DNA of 62,957 bases from an uncultured Victivallis sp. (GTDB taxonomy: Bacteria; Verrucomicrobiota; Lentisphaeria; Victivallales; Victivallaceae): NCBI RefSeq assembly GCF_944391105.1, contig NZ_CALXSK010000018.1:1-62957 (forward strand), given 5' to 3'. The position numbers and the translations under genes are program-made. The first letter of the stretch is position 1; every line of letters begins with the position of its first letter. Positions 7,924 through 15,429 of this stretch are shown here, in pieces. Below the pieces are notes generated by a model. It ran no database searches, was not told the origin of the DNA, and worked only from the letters and a program-made list of their open reading frames with translations.

Positions 7924-9246
7924 TCAGTCATTAAGTTTGCGGTTGTCGATCACGCGCTTCGCCTTGCCGGTGAACCGTTCGAGCGTGTTGGGCTCGACAA
8001 GTTCGATATTGAAGTGAAGCCCCGTGATGGCGGTGACTTCGCGGCCGATCCGGTCGCGCAGCTTGTGCATCGCCTCCATCTTGTCGGAGAAGTCCTGCTG
8101 CCGGATCTCCACCTTGATCGACGCTTCATCGAGGTTGCCCGGACGCGAAAGCTCGATCATGAAGTGCGGCGCGGTTCCGTCCACGCGCAGCAGCGCCTCC
8201 TCGATCTGAGTCGGAAAGACGTTCACTCCGCGGATGATCATCATGTCGTCCGACCGGCCGCGGATGCGGCTCATGCGCCGGGTCGTGCGCCCGCACGGGC
8301 ACGGACCGCTCTCGATCCGTGCGAGGTCGCGCGTACGGTAACGGATGATCGGGCACGCCTCCTTGTTGAGGCTCGTGATGACCAGCTCGCCCTGTTCGCC
8401 TTCCGCGACCGGTTCAAGGGTTTCGGGATTGAGGCACTCCACAAGGAACTGATCCTCCTGGATGTGCATGCCGCGGCGTGCCGCGCACTCTCCGGAGACG
8501 CCGGGACCGATGATTTCAGAAAGTCCGTAGTTGTTGAACGCCCGGATTCCGAGCTCTTCCTCAATTCCGGCGCGCATCTCCTCGGTCCACGGTTCCCCGC
8601 CGAGGTGCGCGTAGCGCAGCGCGAGCTTGTTTTTCTTGCCCATTGCGGTGATCGTTTCCGCGAGATTCAGCGCGTAGGATGGTGTGCAGATCAGCGTATT
8701 GATCCCCGCATCCTCCAGCAGCAGGATCTGCCGCTGTGTGTTTCCGCTCGATGCCGGCAGCACTGCCGCACCGACCCGTTCGATTCCCGCATGGAGTCCG
8801 AACCCCCCCGTGAAGAGCCCGTACCCGAATGACACCTGCACGAGCTGATCCGGCGTAAGTCCGCCCGCCACGAGGAAACGCGCGCACAGATCCGCCCAGA
8901 GATTCAGGTCGTTCCGGGTGTAACCGACAAAGGTCGGCTTGCCGGTGGTTCCGCTTGATGCGTGGATGCGCGCGAGCTCCGCGCGCGGCACCGCGAAGAA
9001 TCCGAACGGATACGCATCGCGCAAATCCTGCTTGGTCGTGAACGGCAGCCGCCGCAGATCGTCGACCGAACGGATCGACTCCGGAGTGATTTTCAGCTCC
9101 TCGAATTTCCGGCTGTAAAACGGAATTTTTCCCGCGCGTTCCACGGTGCGGCGCAGCCCGGCGGCCTGGAGCTTCACGCGTTCGTCACGCGCCATACACT
9201 CCGCCGCCGGATCGAAAATCCGGTTGGGTACTACAAACTCTGACAT
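7924..9246 (-). CDS. paaK: Phenylacetate-CoA ligase family protein
   Basis: 440 residues, the normal length for PaaK. The adenylate-forming P-loop HASSGTTGKPTFVGYT is near residue 115, YGLSE (about 245) is the aryl-CoA ligase core, and YRTRD plus GRSDDMMIIRGVNVFP mark the hinge and C-terminal domain. The enzyme joins an arylacetate to CoA with ATP. Placed after iorA, iorB and an ACT protein, it would act on phenylacetate, 4-hydroxyphenylacetate or indoleacetate, or on the reverse side of the aryl-pyruvate oxidoreductase reaction, in fermentation of aromatic amino acids. This gene neighbourhood recurs in anaerobic gut bacteria. Only a weak AAGAAG precedes the ATG. The substrate is inferred. 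Confidence 0.9.
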   Translation of the reverse strand: MSEFVVPNRIFDPAAECMARDERVKLQAAGLRRTVERAGKIPFYSRKFEELKITPESIRSVDDLRRLPFTTKQDLRDAYPFGFFAVPRAELARIHASSGTTGKPTFVGYTRNDLNLWADLCARFLVAGGLTPDQLVQVSFGYGLFTGGFGLHAGIERVGAAVLPASSGNTQRQILLLEDAGINTLICTPSYALNLAETITAMGKKNKLALRYAHLGGEPWTEEMRAGIEEELGIRAFNNYGLSEIIGPGVSGECAARRGMHIQEDQFLVECLNPETLEPVAEGEQGELVITSLNKEACPIIRYRTRDLARIESGPCPCGRTTRRMSRIRGRSDDMMIIRGVNVFPTQIEEALLRVDGTAPHFMIELSRPGNLDEASIKVEIRQQDFSDKMEAMHKLRDRIGREVTAITGLHFNIELVEPNTLERFTGKAKRVIDNRKLND

Positions 9247-9270
9247 TTTAACTTCTTCTTCAATCCATCA

Positions 9271-9699
9271 TTATCGGAACAGTTCCGACGCCTTGACCAG
9301 TTTGATCGGTTCATCCTTCAACAGTTCAATCGCATGGAGCGGATCTTCGAAACGGAAGACGATGACCGCTTTGTCGTCCATGCCGAACGTGAACGCGTAC
9401 ATATACTCCACCGAGAGCTGGTGGCGGTCGAGAATCGCGAGAATGTCCGCCAGTCCGCCCGGACGGTCGGGCACTTCCAGCGCGAGCACATCCGTCACCT
9501 TCACGATGAAACCGGCTTTCTCAAGCGCTTCGCGCGCCTGTTCATGTTCCGCGAGCAGCAGCCGCAGAATCCCGAACTGCTGCGTATCGGCCAGCGACAG
9601 CGTCCGAATCGACAGATTGTTGTCTTTCAATACCTTGCAAACCGCGCTGAGGCTGCCCGGACGATTTTCCACGAACAATGACAACTGTTTGATCGGCAT
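9271..9699 (-). CDS. Tandem ACT-domain protein
   Basis: 142 residues made of two ACT domains: KQLSLFVENRPGSLSAVCKVL (1-70) and VLALEVPDRPGGLADILAIL (71-142). Both have the ligand-binding loop form (ENRPGSL, PDRPGGL). There is no catalytic domain. ACT domains bind amino acids, so this is probably an allosteric sensor of aromatic amino acids for the neighbouring oxidoreductase and ligase, though its partner is unknown. It lies between iorB and paaK with gaps of 18 and 24 bases. An AGGGAGGAG ribosome site precedes the ATG. Confidence 0.88.
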   Translation of the reverse strand: MPIKQLSLFVENRPGSLSAVCKVLKDNNLSIRTLSLADTQQFGILRLLLAEHEQAREALEKAGFIVKVTDVLALEVPDRPGGLADILAILDRHQLSVEYMYAFTFGMDDKAVIVFRFEDPLHAIELLKDEPIKLVKASELFR

Positions 9700-9717
9700 A
9701 ATCTCCTCCCTGCTGGT

Positions 9718-10191
9718 TTATTTTTTCCGGCCGAGCCGGAACATTTCGATGTTCATCTCATGCAGCTTCTGCGGCAGGAATGCCTTTATGACTTCGAGCC
9801 ACAGCTCTTCCCCGATCGCGGGGAACTTGTCCGAAAGCGCGCCGAGCATCATAATGTTCAACGCCTTCGGGCTCTTGAGCTTATCCATCGGTACATCGTC
9901 GGTCGTAATGAGCGTCCCTCCCTGCTTGAGCTTGTGCAGATTCACCTCGATCTGGGTCGGATCAAGTACCACGAGGAAATCGCTCTCTCCCTCCGGCACC
10001 ATCGGGCTGGCCACTTCGTCGCCGAAACGCACTTCGCTCGAAACCGAGCCTCCGCGCTGACTCATGCCGTGAACCTCGCTCTTTTTCACGTCGTATCCCG
10101 CACGGAACAGCACTTCCGCAAGGATATCCGTCACTTTGAGCACGCCCTGGCCGCCGAGGCCCGAGACGGTGATGTTCGTTACGTTCGCCAT
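9718..10191 (-). CDS. iorB: Indolepyruvate oxidoreductase subunit beta
   Basis: 157 residues. It is the gamma-type domain of 2-oxoacid:ferredoxin oxidoreductases: TVSGLGGQGVLKVTDILAE at the N-terminus binds nucleotide or CoA, and EVHGMSQRGGSVSSEVRFG is the family signature. With IorA it oxidatively decarboxylates indolepyruvate and other aryl-pyruvates to aryl-acetyl-CoA and reduces ferredoxin. The start at 10191 matches the conserved N-terminus of the family; an upstream in-frame extension lies inside iorA. It begins one base after the iorA stop, so translation is coupled. Confidence 0.92.
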   Translation of the reverse strand: MANVTNITVSGLGGQGVLKVTDILAEVLFRAGYDVKKSEVHGMSQRGGSVSSEVRFGDEVASPMVPEGESDFLVVLDPTQIEVNLHKLKQGGTLITTDDVPMDKLKSPKALNIMMLGALSDKFPAIGEELWLEVIKAFLPQKLHEMNIEMFRLGRKK

Positions 10192-10192
10192 G

Positions 10193-11773
10193 TCACTTGT
10201 TCTCCTCATACGATTTGATCTTGACCGCGGCCAGAATGCAGGGGCGGCGGCAGATGATGACACTCGTGTCATTCGATGCGAGCCGTTTCTTCAGCAGCTC
10301 CTTGAATCCCTCCTGATCGAGCACCGCGTCGACGACATCGACGTTGTCCACCCCGATTCCCCGGAGCGTCTCTTCGATCGAAACCGGATGAGGGCAGGGG
10401 GTGTGGTCGAGCAGCCGGCCGGTTCCGGGATGCTCCTGAAGTCCCGTCATGGCGGTCGTGCTGTTGTCGAGAATCAGCACCACATGGCCCGTCGCCGGGC
10501 GGTTGTAGACCATCTCGACGATGCCGTTGATTCCGGTGTGCAGAAAGGTCGAGTCGCCGATCACACTGACCACGCGGCGCGCTTCCGCCTCCGGCAACGC
10601 CTTGCGCAGTCCGAGTCCGACCGTGATCGAAGCGCCCATGCAGACGCAGGTGTCGACTGCTTCGAACGGCGGCAGCACGCCGAGCGTGTAGCAGCCGATG
10701 TCGCCCGAGACAATGCAGTTCATGTCGCGCAGCACCTCATAAGATTTGCGGTGCGGACAGCCGACGCAGAGTTGCGGCGGCTTGCCGGCTGGCGGCTGTG
10801 CTTCCGGCGTCAGATCGTTTGCGAGCAGTTTGCGCACTCGGTTGACATTGAGTTCCCCGAAGCGGAACATCTCCGCCTTGCCTTCGACCGGGATCCCGGC
10901 TGCCTTGACCGCATCCTCAAGAACCGGATCGCCCTCTTCAACGACCACGCACCGTTTGACTGAACCGGCGAAGCGGCGAATCGTCTCCAGCGGCAGCGGG
11001 TAGGTCATGCCGATCTTCAGAATCGACGCTTCCGGCGCCGCGTCGCGCACATGCTGGAAGCTGATTCCGGAGGTGATGACGCCGAGTTCGTTCGACTTGC
11101 GGATCTCCTTCGTGAATTCGCCTTTTTCATTCAACGCTTCGAGTTCATGGAGCGATGCGCGCAGTTTGCGGTGGGCGATCCGGGCGTAGGCGGGGATCAT
11201 GACGTTGCTCTTCGGATCCTTGTCGAAGCGGGTCGCACGCGGTTCGACCCGGCCGCGCCGTTCGAGGATGCACTTCGAGTGGCAGACCCGCATCGTGACG
11301 CGGAACAGCACCGGGCGACGGTACGCCTCGGAGATTTCAAACGCGCGGATCAGGAAGTCATAGCACTCCTGCGAGTCGGCCGGTTCGAACATCGGCACGC
11401 CCGCGGCGATCGCATAGCGTCGGTTGTCCTGTTCATTCTGGCTTGAAGCCATGCCCGGATCGTCCGCGCTCACGAGCACGAGTCCGCCCGGCGTGCCGGA
11501 GTAGGCGATCGTGAACAGCGGATCCGCCGCGACGTTCACACCGACATGCTTCATCGTGACAAGCGACCGGCCGTTCGCGAACGCCACGCCGATTCCGACT
11601 TCGAGCGCGCATTTCTCATTCGGCGCCCATTCGGCGCGGCCGCCGAGCGCACTGAAATTTTCCAGGATTTCCGATGAGGGCGTGCCCGGGTATCCCACCC
11701 CGAGATGCACGCCGCAGTCGAGTGCGGCCATCGCCATGGCTTCGTTGCCGCTTGCGAGCAATCTTTGATTCAT
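10193..11773 (-). CDS. iorA: Indolepyruvate oxidoreductase subunit alpha, form without C-terminal ferredoxin domain
   Basis: 526 residues. The N-terminal pyrimidine domain (GVGYPGTPSSEILENF), the Cys-rich linker LCVGCPHRKSYEVL and GDIGCYTLG, and the TPP-binding segment GDSTFLHTGINGIVE...LDNSTTAMTG are all present. Textbook IorA is around 580-640 residues and ends in a two-cluster ferredoxin-like domain. This protein stops just after CRRPCILAAVKIKSYEENK, and iorB starts one base later, so no domain remnant is left. Electrons may pass through a separate ferredoxin. Short forms may be normal in some phyla. It starts 29 bases after the unknown gene at 11803, in the same direction. Confidence 0.92.
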   Translation of the reverse strand: MNQRLLASGNEAMAMAALDCGVHLGVGYPGTPSSEILENFSALGGRAEWAPNEKCALEVGIGVAFANGRSLVTMKHVGVNVAADPLFTIAYSGTPGGLVLVSADDPGMASSQNEQDNRRYAIAAGVPMFEPADSQECYDFLIRAFEISEAYRRPVLFRVTMRVCHSKCILERRGRVEPRATRFDKDPKSNVMIPAYARIAHRKLRASLHELEALNEKGEFTKEIRKSNELGVITSGISFQHVRDAAPEASILKIGMTYPLPLETIRRFAGSVKRCVVVEEGDPVLEDAVKAAGIPVEGKAEMFRFGELNVNRVRKLLANDLTPEAQPPAGKPPQLCVGCPHRKSYEVLRDMNCIVSGDIGCYTLGVLPPFEAVDTCVCMGASITVGLGLRKALPEAEARRVVSVIGDSTFLHTGINGIVEMVYNRPATGHVVLILDNSTTAMTGLQEHPGTGRLLDHTPCPHPVSIEETLRGIGVDNVDVVDAVLDQEGFKELLKKRLASNDTSVIICRRPCILAAVKIKSYEENK

Positions 11774-11802
11774 ATCGTATCTTCTCCTTGAGATTGTTGC
11801 TG

Positions 11803-13290
11803 TTACTGCTCCTGCTCCTGAGCGTCCTTTCCGGCGATTCCGGTCAGTTCGGAGATCAGCGTTTCATGTTCATCGGTTCGCATTTCCACGGTTTCGGCGA
11901 GGTGATCGAGCTCCGCCGCGTCAGGCGTATAGCCCGGATCGTTCAGTATCTTCAGAATTTCGTCGAGCTGCATGGCGACCGCCGCAAGTTTGTGCATATT
12001 TTCGTGCGGCAGTTGATCGATCTTCTCTCCGATCGAGGCGAGAAAGTCGAAGAATTCGAGCCGGTCGTCGACCAGTTCGAGAATCGATGAACGCACCGGT
12101 CCCTTGGGTTCGTCGTCAACCCGGTTGTAATTCTCCGTCAGCTCTTCGAAACGATCTTCGACATAATTGTAGAAAACCGCCTGCTGTCCCTCGTCGGCGA
12201 AATGCAGTTTCTCCCGTCCGAACGCGCGTGCGAAGAACTCTTCGAAATCAAGTTCGCGCGCATAACAGCAGTCGAGAATGTAGCTGTCCACCTCGACCGG
12301 CGTCAGCGGGGAGCCGACTTCGCGCAGCAATGTTCCGATTTCGCCGGTTTCCCCGCGCGAGACACTGATTCCCTCCGGGAGATCGAGCGGATACTCGTCC
12401 GAATGTTCCGCGCGTTTCGCGAGCACCGTGTGGTCGGTCTCAAAATTGATTTCCACTTCGTTCGTGCGCCGTACAAACTCGTCCAGCGATGCGGATTTTG
12501 CGGCTTCCGGCAGCGTCTCTTTGCCGATAAAGCAGGCGTAGGCAAGCTGTTCCGGAATTTCCGGGTAGGATTCAAAGCGATCGAAGACACTCTCCAGCGC
12601 CTTTTCGTAAGCCGCGATCCAGCTCTTGAGATCACTCTCTTTGCGCGCGTCTCCGGGAAGCGCCCGGAAACGAATCCTCCCTGTATTCCAATCTTCGACC
12701 CGGCAGAGCAGAGCATCGCCCTCCCGGAAGTGGTTTTTTCGATAGAACTCCTTCAGATCGAAAACGTTCAGCGTCACGAGCCCATCGGGGTCCGGGCGGC
12801 GCGAAAGGTGGGCGTTGGCTGCGGATTCCGCCGTGAAGAAGTCGAAGATCTGCTCGGAACCCAGCAGCAGATGATGGTGAAACGCCTGAGATACCGGCAG
12901 ATGAATCGTCTCGAGTTCCACGGCCGTTCCGTCCTGCGTCTCGAGTCTGATCTCCGAGGGGAAGATTTCCGGATTCACATAAGCGGAAAAGCGATGTCCC
13001 GGAAAGAGAAACCCCTGTTCAATCTCCCATGCGTCGGGCGTGATGAGGAACTCATAGCCGCGGAAGAAGTCGGCCCGCAGCGTGTACTTCCCCTTGCCGT
13101 CGTCAAAGAAACGGTCGTCCCCCGCCAGCGTGCGGTCGACCCGGTCGACAAGCGCCCGCAGTTTTTTTCCGCCCAACTGTCGAATCAGTTGCGCGGCGGA
13201 GAGCTCCCTGCCGCTCCCCGTTGCGATCCAGGCGTCAATCGCATCCTCAATCTGCCGGATCGAAAATTCCGGCTCCTTCGCATCACTCAT
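11803..13290 (-). CDS. Conserved-looking acidic protein of unknown function
   Basis: 495 residues, not recognised. The N-terminus (residues 8-75: IRQIEDAIDAWI, LSAAQLIRQLGGKKLRALVDRV, DDGKGKYTLR) reads like a small winged-helix domain of the HARE-HTH type, which is inference. The rest is acidic, without signal peptide, membrane segment or obvious catalytic motif, and ends in helical, charged sequence. Its start overlaps the truB stop by eight bases, so it is translationally coupled to the nusA-infB-truB group. The position where ribF or rpsO often follows truB is taken by this gene. A role in translation or RNA metabolism is suggested only by position. Confidence 0.8.
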   Translation of the reverse strand: MSDAKEPEFSIRQIEDAIDAWIATGSGRELSAAQLIRQLGGKKLRALVDRVDRTLAGDDRFFDDGKGKYTLRADFFRGYEFLITPDAWEIEQGFLFPGHRFSAYVNPEIFPSEIRLETQDGTAVELETIHLPVSQAFHHHLLLGSEQIFDFFTAESAANAHLSRRPDPDGLVTLNVFDLKEFYRKNHFREGDALLCRVEDWNTGRIRFRALPGDARKESDLKSWIAAYEKALESVFDRFESYPEIPEQLAYACFIGKETLPEAAKSASLDEFVRRTNEVEINFETDHTVLAKRAEHSDEYPLDLPEGISVSRGETGEIGTLLREVGSPLTPVEVDSYILDCCYARELDFEEFFARAFGREKLHFADEGQQAVFYNYVEDRFEELTENYNRVDDEPKGPVRSSILELVDDRLEFFDFLASIGEKIDQLPHENMHKLAAVAMQLDEILKILNDPGYTPDAAELDHLAETVEMRTDEHETLISELTGIAGKDAQEQEQ

Positions 13291-14044
13291 GACTCACCCC
13301 CGCAATTTTCGAGAGCCGTTCAAACAGAAACTTCCGGATGTGGATCTCCAGATCCGCCTGCTCAAAACTTTTGAGCTGCTCGACCGTGATCGCATCTGCG
13401 ATGCTGAACTGTCCGCTGACGGTTCGTCGCAGTGCCGCAAGGGTGCCGCCACAGCCGAGCCTTTTGCCGGCGTCGGAACAGAGCGTCCGGACGTAAGTCC
13501 CTTTTGAACAGTGCATTGTAAATTCACAGAACGGCAATTCGATTTTCGTTACATCGATCGAGAAGATCGTAATCGGTTTCGCCTCCCGTTCCACTTCAAC
13601 GCCTTTCCGGGCGAGTTCGTAAAGTTTTTTTCCGTCCTTCTTGACCGCCGAGACCATCGGCGGCGTCTGCATCTGTTCGCCGACAAATCCGGCCAGTGTT
13701 TTGCGCAGCAGCTCCGGCGTGACCGCCGACCAGTCGTGTGTGGCCGTCACTTCGCCATCAAGGTCGCAGGAGTCGGTCTCCAGCCCGAGCTGAAGTTTCG
13801 CCTCATACACCTTGTCCTCCCCGCTGAATTTCGATGAGAGCTGCGTAAATTTGCCGAGCACGAGCACCAGCAGCCCCGTCGCGGCGGGGTCGAGCGTTCC
13901 ACAATGGCCGACCTTCGGCACATTGAATCGCGCCCGCACGAAGTTCACCACATCGAAACTGGTCCACTCCAACGGCTTGTCGACCAGCAGAACCCCGCTC
14001 GTATGAAACGGGGGCAGCCGGTGTCTGGATGGGTTGTATCGCAT
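13283..14044 (-). CDS. truB: tRNA pseudouridine(55) synthase
   Basis: 253 residues. It makes pseudouridine 55 in the T-loop of tRNAs. GVLLVDKPLEWTSFDVV begins the catalytic core, HCGTLDPAATGLL (47-59) carries the catalytic Asp52, and CSKGTYVRTLCSDAGKRLGCGG is the conserved motif near residue 190. The length fits the short TruB type with a reduced C-terminal domain. It follows nrnA by six bases in the usual nusA-infB-rbfA-nrnA-truB order. Confidence 0.96.
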   Translation of the reverse strand: MRYNPSRHRLPPFHTSGVLLVDKPLEWTSFDVVNFVRARFNVPKVGHCGTLDPAATGLLVLVLGKFTQLSSKFSGEDKVYEAKLQLGLETDSCDLDGEVTATHDWSAVTPELLRKTLAGFVGEQMQTPPMVSAVKKDGKKLYELARKGVEVEREAKPITIFSIDVTKIELPFCEFTMHCSKGTYVRTLCSDAGKRLGCGGTLAALRRTVSGQFSIADAITVEQLKSFEQADLEIHIRKFLFERLSKIAGVSHE

Positions 14045-14050
14045 GAAATA

Positions 14051-15064
14051 TCAATCCTGTTCTCGGTCGCCAAGCAGCGCGGCGACTTTCTCCAGCAGCA
14101 GCGCTTCGACCTGGTTGTGATCCATTTCCCGCAGCGTGATTCCGGCCGCCATTTCGTGACCGCCGCCGCCGAGACTCCGGGCCAGCGGACCGACCGGATA
14201 CCGCTGATCCTTGCTGCGCAACGAAACCTTGAAGCTGTCCCCCTTGCGATAATAGAGGGCGACGACTTTTGTCCCGGCCACTTCCCGCAGCAGATCGATG
14301 ACACCTTCTCCGTCGCGCATGTCGAAATTGTGTTTCGCAAACAGCTCATCCGGAATATACGCGTAAATATAACGCCCGTCGAATGCCAGTTTTTCCTGCG
14401 TCTCAAGCAGTTCCGTTTCAAAATGCTGCTGGTTCAACGGTTTGGAGTAGTAGGCGGCGTTCACCACCCGTTCCAGATCCGCGCCGTTGTCGAGCAGATC
14501 CGCCGTTACCCGCAACGTGTTGCCGAGCGTGTTCGAAAAGCGGAACGCCCCTGTGTCGGTCACGATCCCGAGCAGCCAGAGCGTCGCGGCCCGCTTCGGA
14601 ATCTGCAACTCCGTGGCGATTGCGATTTGCGCGGCAAGCTGGCTTGCCGCGGCCGCCCGCGGCACAACGAGATTCCAGCGCGCATTCACATTGTTCCCGC
14701 CGTGATGGTCGACGTTCAACATCGGTGTCCCGGAAAGCTCCGGAAGCAAAACCGGATCCACCGCCGGCCCGCAGGCAATGCGTTCGCGGTTCGCGCAGTC
14801 GAGCAGCAAAATCAGATTGTAACCGGCAACTTCTTCCGGTGTGAGCGTCGTCTTATAGTCGCCGATCAACTCCAGATAACGGGTCGGGGGAGGCGTGGGA
14901 AGTACCACATCCACCTCGCAGCCGCAACTTTCGCGCAGAAATTCCCGCATCCCGAACGAGGAACCGATGGCGTCTCCGTCCGGCCTTTCATGGGTCAGAA
15001 TCAGGATCCGTTTCTGTTCGAGCAGCAGCGCGGCCGCTTCCGGAATGGAGAGCGCTTCACTCAT
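14051..15064 (-). CDS. nrnA: DHH-family phosphoesterase, NrnA-like oligoribonuclease / pAp phosphatase
   Basis: 337 residues. DHH motifs are complete: THERPDGDAIGSS (His25, Asp29, Asp31), LLLDCANR (Asp89), NVDHHGGN (119-121) and a later TDTGAFRFSN. The C-terminal DHHA1 domain ends in SLGGGGHEMAAG. Such proteins degrade nanoRNAs and may dephosphorylate pAp. The start at 15064 overlaps the rbfA stop by eight bases; an upstream in-frame extension lies in rbfA and is rejected. rbfA-nrnA-truB is a widespread arrangement. Confidence 0.93.
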   Translation of the reverse strand: MSEALSIPEAAALLLEQKRILILTHERPDGDAIGSSFGMREFLRESCGCEVDVVLPTPPPTRYLELIGDYKTTLTPEEVAGYNLILLLDCANRERIACGPAVDPVLLPELSGTPMLNVDHHGGNNVNARWNLVVPRAAAASQLAAQIAIATELQIPKRAATLWLLGIVTDTGAFRFSNTLGNTLRVTADLLDNGADLERVVNAAYYSKPLNQQHFETELLETQEKLAFDGRYIYAYIPDELFAKHNFDMRDGEGVIDLLREVAGTKVVALYYRKGDSFKVSLRSKDQRYPVGPLARSLGGGGHEMAAGITLREMDHNQVEALLLEKVAALLGDREQD

Positions 15065-15428
15065 TGCGTTTCTTTTCTTCCTCTTCGGCCTGCTGGAGCA
15101 GCTCAAGCACGCGATCCCCCTTTTCCGTTCGCGTATCGAGCCGGAAGTCCAGCACCGGCGTGTGTTTAAATGCAAGATTGCGTCCGACCCGGGCCTGAAT
15201 CCCGGCCCGGTCGACGGACAACTCGTGCATGATCGCCTCCCGGTCCGACGCTTTGCCGCCGAAGATGCTCACATACACCGTCGCGTTGCGGAGGTCGACG
15301 CTGGCCTTCACCTCCGTCACCGAAACAAGCATCCCCGGAGGAACGAGAAGATCCCGCTCGAACGTCTCGGCCAGTTCGCGTTTCATCAGAGCATTGACCC
15401 GGGCCAGCCGGTCTACTTTTTCCGCCAT
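15057..15428 (-). CDS. rbfA: 30S ribosome-binding factor A
   Basis: 123 residues, normal length. RbfA binds the maturing 30S subunit and helps 16S rRNA processing and cold adaptation. The KH-like fold is visible: RVNALMKRELAETFERDL at the start, VSVTEVKASVDLRNATVYVSIFG in the middle, RNLAFKHTPVLDFRLDTRTEKGDRVLELL at the end. It begins one base after the infB stop and overlaps nrnA. Confidence 0.95.
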   Translation of the reverse strand: MAEKVDRLARVNALMKRELAETFERDLLVPPGMLVSVTEVKASVDLRNATVYVSIFGGKASDREAIMHELSVDRAGIQARVGRNLAFKHTPVLDFRLDTRTEKGDRVLELLQQAEEEEKKRNE

Positions 15429-15429
15429 A

